Source of the DNA: JAADEM01 sp965371855
GTDB lineage: Bacteria > Bacteroidota > Bacteroidia > Bacteroidales > Marinilabiliaceae
Length of the DNA stretch: 41,819 bases
Direction of reading: 5' to 3'
Assembly: GCA_965371855.1 (NCBI GenBank)
Contig: CBDUZZ010000039.1
Coordinates: 1-41,819 of the forward strand
Position 1 is the stretch's first letter, and each line of letters opens with the position of its first letter. Position numbers and translations under genes: made by a program. The notes beneath the pieces are model-generated. The model made no database searches and had not been told where the DNA came from. It saw only the letters and a list, made by a program, of their open reading frames with translations. Below, piece by piece: positions 25,789 to 32,572 of this stretch.

Positions 25789-26484
25789 TTATTTAGAATA
25801 GATTTTCATATTTTTAATAATACATGATGCCAGTTCCCAAGCCGTTCCCCTAATCCTGAAAATCAGCTTCCCCGATTTCAGATAATCGGGATCAGTTGCA
25901 TCAACAACTTTTTTACCATCAACTTTTAACCAAAGATACTCTCCCGTTTTTCCTAATTCCACATGGTGGTAAACACCTGCAGACAATGCGTTTTTTCGAG
26001 CTGCTGCCAGTGGAGTCATCCCCGCTTTCCGAAACTTCCTGATAAAAGGCCCGGTTTTGTTATGTGCTGCATTATGAAATGCAAACATATACATATCCAT
26101 ATTTCCAAATAAATACTGCACATTCCCATTGTATTCTCCCGGAAATTCAATTTGACCGTTTTCTTTATTACTTGCACACATTTCAACTATAAGAACAGTT
26201 GCAGGATTTAAAGTCAAAACATCAAAAGTCATAATAACATTTTCGTTGTACGACTTTGAACTAACAATCATATATCCTGCTGATTCTTCCACTTCTGAGA
26301 AAACCAATTGTCCATGGTTAGCAGCCATCTGCCCTTTACCGCTTACTTCCCATTTCATCAGGTCTTTTTCACTGAAAGACTCAACATTATAACCTTTTTG
26401 GATGAGTTTTTTATTCACCTCCTGTGCTCTTCCTGCATAAATACCAGAAAGCAGCAAGACTAAAAACATAATAGTTAATTTCAT
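25789..26484 (-). CDS. Secreted LamG-like beta-sandwich protein (DUF1961-like)
   Basis: This 231-residue protein has a signal peptide (cleavage near GRAQ, residue 21) and a jelly-roll pattern. NVESFSEKDLMKWEVSGKGQ opens the domain. GGEY-like strands such as FPGEYNGNVQYLFG follow, and YHHVELGKTGEYLWLKVDGK is the typical strand pair of concanavalin-like folds. The resemblance is to DUF1961 proteins found beside glycan-degradation genes; some relatives are carbohydrate-binding or lyase-like. No catalytic residues can be named with certainty. It lies just upstream of the O-acetylesterase-family gene (128 bp), and its promoter region borders a decayed insertion sequence. Confidence 0.6.
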   Translation of the reverse strand: MKLTIMFLVLLLSGIYAGRAQEVNKKLIQKGYNVESFSEKDLMKWEVSGKGQMAANHGQLVFSEVEESAGYMIVSSKSYNENVIMTFDVLTLNPATVLIVEMCASNKENGQIEFPGEYNGNVQYLFGNMDMYMFAFHNAAHNKTGPFIRKFRKAGMTPLAAARKNALSAGVYHHVELGKTGEYLWLKVDGKKVVDATDPDYLKSGKLIFRIRGTAWELASCIIKNMKIYSK

Positions 26485-26531
26485 TTTGTATATATATTAA
26501 AATTTTCATACTTAGAAGACCTTGTAAACAT

Positions 26532-26547
26532 GGGGTGTACGACAAAA
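26532..26547. repeat. Left terminal inverted repeat of the IS
   Basis: GGGGTGTACGACAAAA; it matches the right end in inverse orientation over all 16 bases. Confidence 0.9.
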
Positions 26548-26623
26548 TCCACGATTTCCAGAAAAAATGAGGTTATAAAGTGATAATTAATATCATATAA
26601 TTATAACCCCAAAATTTATAATT

Positions 26624-27241
26624 GTGGAAGCAAAATTACAAAAAGTAGCAGAAAAAATGGCATCTGAGTTGGAGAATTTTTCTAAAGACATGAAATCCAT
26701 GGATTCGTATTCCATTGAAAAAGGAGTAAATAAGATATTTAGAGAATTTGAGAATCACTTGTTTCAAGCGATGGTAGGAGAAATTCCCAAAGGTGTAAAT
26801 TCAAAAGTTTCAATAAAAACTACACTCGGCAGTATTACTGTTCCTAAATCCCATCCTATGTCAATACGTCCAATGGGTTTCCATATCAGTCCATTACTTC
26901 AAGAGCATATGTGCAGAATGGGTTCAAAAATGGTATTTTCAGAAGCAAGTGAGGAGTTTTGGCAATTCATTGAGCAAGACATTTCAGATAAACAGATTGA
27001 AAGAGTATGTCATTGCTATGGAGAAAATTAGACAACTTGAGCCCAAGTCTACGAAAAGAAAATCGGTAAAAGAAAAACTATTAAAATTTCTCGAAAATAA
27101 AGAATGAAACTATCCGGACAAAGATGGACAAAATTAGGAGCTCAACAAATAGTAAATTTAAGGGTACACAATAAAAGTAACCGCTGGAAACGAGTTGTGG
27201 ATTGCATTAACGAAAATATTGTAGCCAAAAATGTTGCGTAA
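26624..27241 (+). pseudogene. Transposase (ISLre2/ISKra4-like, UPF0236 type), internally deleted
   Basis: Three pieces of one transposase remain. 26624-27031 (GTG start, 135 residues) is the N-terminal part with SPLLQEHMCRMGSKMVF and SDKQIERVCHCYGE. 27018-27107, in another frame, gives EPKSTKRKSVKEKLLKFLE from the late middle. 27104-27241 gives MKLSGQRWTKLGAQQIVNLR, the conserved C-terminus, ending at a TAA six bases before the terminal repeat. The catalytic core between the first and second pieces is missing. The family assignment rests on the SPLLQE..C and SGQRW...GAQ..LNLR-like patterns and could be either of two related families. Confidence 0.75.
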
Positions 27242-27246
27242 GTGTG

Positions 27247-27262
27247 TTTTGTCGTACACCCC
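27247..27262. repeat. Right terminal inverted repeat of the IS
   Basis: TTTTGTCGTACACCCC, the exact reverse complement of the left end at 26532-26547. Confidence 0.9.
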
Positions 27263-27315
27263 TTTCTATAGAATACACACAAATATAATCAGATAGTTTA
27301 ATAAACAAAAATCTT

Positions 27316-28521
27316 CTATTTAAAAAACAGAGTATGACTACTATCTTCATTACAATAAATCCGATAACCAATATTTTCTCTTTCTATATGTATAAATGAT
27401 TCATCGAATCTGCCAATTAAATATCCAAATTTACCTTTTCCGATAATACGATATATGTAAATATCTGCTGAATGGTGATAATATCTATTGGGATCGAGGA
27501 ATTCGGATGTATTTCTTTTATAAATCATAAAATCAGGATCTTTGATGCTTTCAGATTCTTCATCATATAAAATTTTATCTCCCTTTATTGTAGCTTTTGG
27601 CACGTTAATATCGTTTCCTGCGTAAACAAGCATGATAAAGAAAATTATAAAAAAAGACAGAGTACTACTTGCTAAAAAAGTTAGGTTTTTGGATATAGTA
27701 AACCCTTCTCTAATGATAGGTTTTGTAACCAATTGGTACATTATAATCCAAAATAATATATAGGCTATAAAACTTCTAAAAGTTGGAGATAATAGATAGA
27801 AAAACCAAGCACCATCAGTTAAACCTACTAATAGGATAAAAGATAATATATAGAGTATAAAGGTTTTAAGACCATATAAAAAAAGTTTATAAAATGTAAG
27901 TTTTAATGTGACATATTCTCTTTTAAAGAAAAATGAGAATATAACAGGTATTATATAAACACTTACGGGAATAAGTAAAATAAAATCATTACTCACAACT
28001 GTATTCATAAAGTCTAAATATGATTGGTTTTCATTTGGGGCTAATATCTTTAAATTAAAAGCAAAAAGATGTATTAATGCAGCATCCAATAATAATAGAC
28101 ATAAATAAAAACAAACTTTAGAACGTTTGCCTATTTTAATAATTGATATTAATAAGTAAATAACACCTAATACTATTACAATATCGCCTAAAAAGAGTAG
28201 TATAGCTAACCATATATTTAAATTTTCTAACATACAATATACGATTGTTGAAAAAATGAATATTATAGAAAAAATACCGGTAATAGAGTATATCTTAATT
28301 TTGTCAGCTAATGGTTTCTTTTTTTTGCGATAATCTAATTCTTTATCGATTATAAAATAAGTTATTGAGAAGCTATATACAGATAAAACTACAAACGGAA
28401 TAAAACTAAAGATGTAATTATAGCTCATATGTTCTATTGCAAAAAATAGAAAAGGAAGATTTATAAAGGTTATAAATAACGCGAATAATAATACTTTAGA
28501 TTTTATTTTTGTTTTAGCCAT
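27316..28521 (-). CDS. Polytopic inner-membrane protein of unknown function
   Basis: This 401-residue protein has about nine or ten hydrophobic helices spread over residues 10-310, for example VLLFALFITFINLPFLFFA and FFIIFFIMLVYAG. A soluble C-terminal tail of about 80 residues (GKFGYLIGRFDESFIHIERENIGYRIY) is probably periplasmic or cytosolic. I recognise no family. There is no signal peptide apart from the first helix. It lies alone between the IS relic and a group II intron remnant, is very AT-rich compared with the sulfatase genes, and has no obvious link to glycan breakdown. It is probably accessory DNA brought in by rearrangement. Confidence 0.7.
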   Translation of the reverse strand: MAKTKIKSKVLLFALFITFINLPFLFFAIEHMSYNYIFSFIPFVVLSVYSFSITYFIIDKELDYRKKKKPLADKIKIYSITGIFSIIFIFSTIVYCMLENLNIWLAILLFLGDIVIVLGVIYLLISIIKIGKRSKVCFYLCLLLLDAALIHLFAFNLKILAPNENQSYLDFMNTVVSNDFILLIPVSVYIIPVIFSFFFKREYVTLKLTFYKLFLYGLKTFILYILSFILLVGLTDGAWFFYLLSPTFRSFIAYILFWIIMYQLVTKPIIREGFTISKNLTFLASSTLSFFIIFFIMLVYAGNDINVPKATIKGDKILYDEESESIKDPDFMIYKRNTSEFLDPNRYYHHSADIYIYRIIGKGKFGYLIGRFDESFIHIERENIGYRIYCNEDSSHTLFFK

Positions 28522-28603
28522 AATAATTAATCCTACTTTTTTACATTAGTGTCAGAAAACTATCGATCATTCTGATTTAGGGAATGCAATACAACGGTTT
28601 GTG

Positions 28604-28672
28604 GTCGAGTAGGAGAAGGGGATTTCACCCCTCCCCTCTCACAGAACCGTACGTGACAGTCTCTCCCCCGGA
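28604..28672 (-). mobile_element. Group II intron remnant: 3' end (domains V-VI)
   Basis: On the minus strand CACGTACGGTTC (28644-28655) is the 3' half of a bacterial group II intron domain V. It is followed by TGTGAGAGGGGAGGGG, a six-base loop, CCCCTTCTCC and CTACTCGAC, which form the domain VI stem with the usual intron end. The 5' half of domain V (GAGCCG...) and everything before it, including the reverse transcriptase gene, are missing. The stretch 28522-28603 next to it shows no gene. A short open frame crossing it is an accident of the RNA element. Confidence 0.7.
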
Positions 28673-28752
28673 ATATTTCCCGATCGTTTGCTTTGCGTTG
28701 TTCAAAATAATAGTGGTTCCTGAAAAACAGGTGTTCTTCCTTATCATACAAA

Positions 28753-28865
28753 CTAATTATAGGTTACCCTATATTCTTTGTCCATAAATTCCAAATACAT
28801 CTGCGTTACAACAAAATCATCGGTATTTGTCTTTCCAAATGTATATTTAAAGCCAACTTTCAGAT
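28753..28865 (-). pseudogene. C-terminal fragment of an unidentified beta-rich protein
   Basis: About 37 codons read KVGFKYTFGKTNTDDFVV and end in a TAG at 28753. The frame is interrupted exactly where the duplicated GH29 tail (28867-28986) begins. The strand-like pattern suggests the end of a beta-barrel or sandwich protein, but the piece is too short to name. It is one of several gene ends joined in this stretch. Confidence 0.45.
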
Positions 28866-28866
28866 C

Positions 28867-28986
28867 GCCCGGTTAAGTATCCACTCTTTCAAAACGGGAT
28901 CAGCTCCGTGAGCACCGGTAATATTCAACCGGAAATAACGCCCGGTAACCGGGGCAAAACTTTCAGAATGGCCACTGCCTCCTGTT
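28867..28986 (-). repeat. 120-bp direct repeat, copy 1: duplicated 3' part of GH29 gene
   Basis: This segment aligns without gaps to 30711-30830 with only about eight mismatches, same orientation. It encodes GGSGHSESFAPVTGRYFRL and on to ILNRAI, i.e. the end of the discoidin-like domain of the fucosidase, then runs into a stop after two more codons. With its partner it brackets three genes (29001-30645). Confidence 0.9.
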
Positions 28987-29000
28987 GGCGAAACGTGGCT

Positions 29001-29393
29001 TTATTTTGCAATAATTTCGATTTTGTTTTCTATAATTGTAATTTCGTATTCATACCCATCAGCATTACTCTTACCTACCACATATCCAAAGTTCTCTTTT
29101 TTATCTTCAGAGAGCTGAAATTGGAACGAACCTTCTCCTTTCAAAAGTATCTTTGGCTTCCAATAAATTATTGTGTCTGATAATGCAGAAAGAGTAAACT
29201 TAATTGAATCGGCAAATTCATAACCTGCAGTTAAGTTACTACCAGCATATAGCTTTGCCTCTTTATATTCAAACTCTGTATCGTTAAAAATTGAAATAGT
29301 TAATGTTTCCTTTAATACAGCATCTTCATCTTTGCCACATGATGAGAATATTGTTGCAAAAACCAAAATTAATAGTGCTTTCATACTTCTCAT
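29001..29393 (-). CDS. Small lipoprotein of unknown function
   Basis: This 130-residue protein has a lipoprotein signal ending IFSSC (Cys19). The short mature domain, about 110 residues, is a beta-rich sandwich pattern (LTISIFNDTEFEYKEAKLYA, GYEYEITIIENKIEIIAK). No family is recognised. Its start overlaps the region of the previous gene's stop (TAATTATG), so it is translationally coupled to the DUF6973-like gene. It is the last gene of a three-gene insert flanked by GH29-derived repeats; its stop lies 15 bp from the repeat. It could be an immunity-like or partner protein for its neighbour, but only gene order suggests this. Confidence 0.65.
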   Translation of the reverse strand: MRSMKALLILVFATIFSSCGKDEDAVLKETLTISIFNDTEFEYKEAKLYAGSNLTAGYEFADSIKFTLSALSDTIIYWKPKILLKGEGSFQFQLSEDKKENFGYVVGKSNADGYEYEITIIENKIEIIAK

Positions 29394-29395
29394 AA

Positions 29396-29986
29396 TTAAT
29401 TATAATAAACAGGTGTATATTTATTAACTGCTTTAATTGAAGATACATCTTTAGACACTTTTTTCGCCCCATCCACTTTCTTTTTTATAGCTGATTTTAT
29501 CGTCGAATTGCTAGGACATTCAAGCCATTTCTTTGTAAACCAAAAACGTCTTCTCTTTTTCTTAATACTGGCAACACTTTGAAAATAATCCCTTCCTATC
29601 CAGTTATTATGATAATCCATTTCTTGGTCATATTCAGGTGAATCACAATCCCTATTACACTTTTCATGAATATCTGTAAACTTGCGAGCCATATCAACAC
29701 CCTTACCAACACTTTTCTTTTTACCTCCGTAATATTTCCCAATTAAAGTATTCCATATGATATGCCTAAAAGCATCAGATTTATCTCCACCTTTATTGCT
29801 TCCATAAATTTCTTTTGTATACTTATAAGCATCATCTTTAGCTTTCTTTATCTGTGTTGCGGCTGTTGGCTTAGTTGCTAAGAACCAAAATTCATCCGAA
29901 CAATATGCTCCCGCAGCATAATCCCCACATCCTTCATAAGTAGCGCTTTTAAGGGCACTTCTATTTTCAGTTAAATCAATAATCAA
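29396..29986 (-). CDS. DUF6973-like protein with toxin-type histidine motifs, start uncertain
   Basis: The core contains DAFRHIIWNTLIGKYYGG, a D/H pattern (DIHEKC) and MDYHNNWIGRDYF. This set (D-A-x-R-H, A/I-H-E, M-D-x-H-N-N-x-x-G-R) occurs in a domain found alone or at the C-terminus of secreted or polymorphic-toxin-like proteins. Four cysteines (CGDYAAGAYC, CNRDC) are present. The first possible start is a TTG at 29986; no ATG precedes it before an in-frame TAG about 40 bp upstream, so the N-terminus and any signal peptide may be lost. It precedes the small lipoprotein gene by a few bases. The domain match comes from motif memory; the function is unproven. Confidence 0.55.
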   Translation of the reverse strand: MIIDLTENRSALKSATYEGCGDYAAGAYCSDEFWFLATKPTAATQIKKAKDDAYKYTKEIYGSNKGGDKSDAFRHIIWNTLIGKYYGGKKKSVGKGVDMARKFTDIHEKCNRDCDSPEYDQEMDYHNNWIGRDYFQSVASIKKKRRRFWFTKKWLECPSNSTIKSAIKKKVDGAKKVSKDVSSIKAVNKYTPVYYN

Positions 29987-30051
29987 ATCATTATAATAGT
30001 AAATTGCACTACAAACAATTACTTTCTATTTCCAGTTTTTTCTAAAAATAT

Positions 30052-30645
30052 TTATTTCAATTTAATGTCTATTCCAATCATTACCAGAGCTTCAAGAAAA
30101 TAATCGTTCCCAAAGTTCAAATTGATTGGGATAATATTAATTGCATACCTCTTATTTGGAGGTTTTATTCTAATCCCACCAGAAACGACTCCTCCAAAAT
30201 ACCAATTATTTACGTATTTCGATTCAGGATGGGGAAATTCACCACCAGTTCCCATTAATCCTCTAGTTGTATTTATAATTCCTCCTGCATTTATATTTAA
30301 CGAAACTGATTTATACCTTAACAAATCATAGTCAAAGAGTAACCTTAGATTTACGGAATTAAAATATTGGTCTCGAACATCTGTTATATTTTCAGCTTTA
30401 TATGCACCTACTAATAAGTTAGGATTAAATCTTAATTTATCTTTCCATATGTCCAACTTGTACCCGAAAGACAAAGCTAACCCACCACCAACCCATCCAC
30501 TCCCGTCAGATAGACCAACTCCACACGAATAACTTAATGAATGCTTAGAGAATTCCTGTCCAAAGCTTGATTGGAAAATAAGTGTTGTCAATAATAAACT
30601 AACTACAATCGAAGTCTTTCTTATACTTGTATGATATATTTTCAT
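30052..30645 (-). CDS. Outer-membrane beta-barrel protein
   Basis: This 197-residue protein has a signal peptide (cleavage near SSFGQ, residue 30). Glycine-rich amphipathic strands follow (YSCGVGLSDGSGWVGGGLALSFGYKL, split over two hairpins), and it closes with ALVMIGIDIKLK. It is a short, eight-strand-type barrel of unknown function and not obviously similar to the barrels at 17173-18835. It is the first gene of the insert flanked by the GH29 repeats, starting 65 bp from the repeat at 30711. Confidence 0.7.
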   Translation of the reverse strand: MKIYHTSIRKTSIVVSLLLTTLIFQSSFGQEFSKHSLSYSCGVGLSDGSGWVGGGLALSFGYKLDIWKDKLRFNPNLLVGAYKAENITDVRDQYFNSVNLRLLFDYDLLRYKSVSLNINAGGIINTTRGLMGTGGEFPHPESKYVNNWYFGGVVSGGIRIKPPNKRYAINIIPINLNFGNDYFLEALVMIGIDIKLK

Positions 30646-30691
30646 AACTAATAAGATTTTTCATTATAATACTGAACGTTTACAGTACAAG

Positions 30692-32485
30692 TTATTCTAT
30701 GTGCCCTATTGCCCGGTTAAGTATCCACTCTTTCAAAACGGGATCAGCTCCGTGAGCACCGGTAATATTCAGCCGGAAATAACGACCCGTAACCGGGGCA
30801 AAACTTTCGGAATGACCACTGCCTCCTGTTTTGCTTTTCAGTACCGCATGCCACTTATCTTCTATTTTCACTTGTAACTCGAATGGTTGAGAATAATCCC
30901 CAAAATGATGACCTGGTTCAACCAAAGTAATATTTTCAATACTAATTTCTTCTTCCAAATCAACTTCCACCCAGCCTGTTTTTTCTCCTTTTGCAGGGCT
31001 CCATTTATTATTTGGGTTGCCATCGAAAAGATTGGCAACAGAAGTACCTTCGGCAACAGAAGATGCTTTCCCGGTTTTTCCGGTTGATGGTATTGGCAAA
31101 ATATTAGGCTCGCCGTCAAACTCTAAAACTATGATAGAAATTACAGAATTGGGAACTTCTTTAGGTACTGAGATTTCTATACGATTTTCATCCTGGGTTA
31201 CAACCAACTTTTTATCGTTATCTGCCAAAAGATATGCTTTGACTGCTTTATTTCTTAGCGGTAATTTCAATACTCCATCTGCAGGCCAACCGGTAACATG
31301 CAAGTAGAGTTTTTGCCCTTTTAAAGTAGCCCTGCCAAAAGGGAGGTAAGAAAACGGGCTGGCATGTGTTCCGTAAATTGCTTCACTGTTTACTTTCATC
31401 CAATCACCAATAAATTTCAACCGCTCAACACTGGCTTGTGGGAATTCGCCCAACGAATTTGGTCCGATATTGAGCAAAAAGTTACCACCTTTCGAAACTA
31501 TCTCCGACAATTTATTAAGCAGGTCTTCGCCCGATTTCCAATTATGGTCATAAGATTTATAACCCCAGGTATCGTTCATGGTCATACAAACTTCCCAATT
31601 ACGCCCGGGAAAACCAGTTGCGGGGATAAATTGCTCTGGCGTTTCAGTGTCGCCACCAAATTTTTTACCAAGCCGGTTATTGGTTATTAACTTTGGATAA
31701 TCTTTAATAATTTCTGCAAATTTAGCCGACCTTTCATCGGTCATATCAGTAGGTGTATCCCACCACAAAATATCAACCTCGCCATAATTTGTCAGGATCT
31801 CTTTTACCTGCGGAATGGCAATTTCATCGATATACTTATCCATGTCGCCCAATTGGGCAGAATCCCAGTGCCCGCCGTGTTCTTTTGCCCATTTGTCTAT
31901 TTTTGCTGAATCGGGGTTTGCCCACCCCTGGGTTGTGTTTCTGAATGCCGCTGCTCCTCCCGGGTGATTCCAGTCTTGTGCCTGCGAATAATAAAATCCA
32001 AGCCGGATACCTTCTCTGTTGCAGGCTTCTGCCAATGGCTTCAGGAGGTCTTTTCCATAAGGGGTAGCATCCACCATATCCCATTTGGTAACTTTCGAAT
32101 CGAACAGGGCAAAGCCATCGTGGTGTTTCGAGGTTATTACAATGTATTTCATCCCGGCATCTTTTGCCATTTTCACCCAGGCTTCAGGGTTATAATTGAC
32201 CGGGTTAAATTCTTTGGCAAATTCCTGGTATTCTGCCATGGGGATTTTTCCACGGTTCATAATCCATTCGCCAACCCTACCAATTTTATGCCCGTTATAC
32301 GTTCCGGCTGGGACAGAATATACTCCCCAGTGGATAAACAAACCGAACTTGGCATCTTTCCACCAATCCATTTTATCAACTGTTTTAGGAGTCTCTTTTT
32401 GTGTTTCTTTTTTTTCAGGAGCAGAGCAATGGATAAACAAGAATACCACTAAGAGCAGTAAAATTAATTGTTTGTAAATTTTCAT
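30692..32485 (-). CDS. GH29 alpha-L-fucosidase, lipoprotein with C-terminal discoidin-like domain
   Basis: The start is placed at ATG 32485 because it gives a lipoprotein signal (MKIYKQLILLLLVVFLFIHC, Cys20); an earlier start at 32527 would add an unusual leader. The 597-residue protein has the GH29 barrel at about 35-370, with FGLFIHWG (47-54), KHHDGF (120-125) and LWWDTP (240-245), Asp243 being the likely nucleophile. A beta domain follows, and from about 465 an F5/8 type C (discoidin) module that may bind the glycan. It should release alpha-linked L-fucose at the cell surface. Its last 120 bp before the final codons are duplicated at 28867-28986. Confidence 0.93.
   Translation of the reverse strand: MKIYKQLILLLLVVFLFIHCSAPEKKETQKETPKTVDKMDWWKDAKFGLFIHWGVYSVPAGTYNGHKIGRVGEWIMNRGKIPMAEYQEFAKEFNPVNYNPEAWVKMAKDAGMKYIVITSKHHDGFALFDSKVTKWDMVDATPYGKDLLKPLAEACNREGIRLGFYYSQAQDWNHPGGAAAFRNTTQGWANPDSAKIDKWAKEHGGHWDSAQLGDMDKYIDEIAIPQVKEILTNYGEVDILWWDTPTDMTDERSAKFAEIIKDYPKLITNNRLGKKFGGDTETPEQFIPATGFPGRNWEVCMTMNDTWGYKSYDHNWKSGEDLLNKLSEIVSKGGNFLLNIGPNSLGEFPQASVERLKFIGDWMKVNSEAIYGTHASPFSYLPFGRATLKGQKLYLHVTGWPADGVLKLPLRNKAVKAYLLADNDKKLVVTQDENRIEISVPKEVPNSVISIIVLEFDGEPNILPIPSTGKTGKASSVAEGTSVANLFDGNPNNKWSPAKGEKTGWVEVDLEEEISIENITLVEPGHHFGDYSQPFELQVKIEDKWHAVLKSKTGGSGHSESFAPVTGRYFRLNITGAHGADPVLKEWILNRAIGHIE
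30711..30830 (-). repeat. 120-bp direct repeat, copy 2 (inside GH29 gene)
   Basis: This is the parent copy within the intact fucosidase gene, partner of 28867-28986. The two copies end at the same base of the coding sequence (after ILNRA) and have equal length. Confidence 0.9.
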
Positions 32486-32572
32486 TATTAATATATTAAT
32501 TTGGTTTTTCGCAAAAAAGTTCAGCAATATTGTTTTCTGGTATTTTTAATGCTCATCTTACACTCAATATAA

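Larger units (their letters stand above)
26532..27262 (+). mobile_element. Internally deleted insertion sequence with perfect 16-bp terminal repeats
   Basis: The element is bounded by GGGGTGTACGACAAAA (26532-26547) and its exact inverse at 27247-27262, total 731 bp. It contains only the start, one middle piece and the end of a transposase, so it cannot move alone but could be mobilised in trans like a MITE. Full members of this transposase type are usually well over 1.2 kb. No clear target-site duplication was found: the left flank ends GTAAACAT and the right flank begins TTTCTATA. It separates the DUF1961-like gene from a membrane protein gene. Confidence 0.85.

Noticed and set aside
26516..27280. 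Target-site duplication around the IS
   Set aside because: No matching 8-9 bp direct repeats flank the two terminal repeats.
28560..28751. Minus-strand open frame of 63 codons
   Set aside because: It translates the structured 3' end of a group II intron, a frequent source of false genes.
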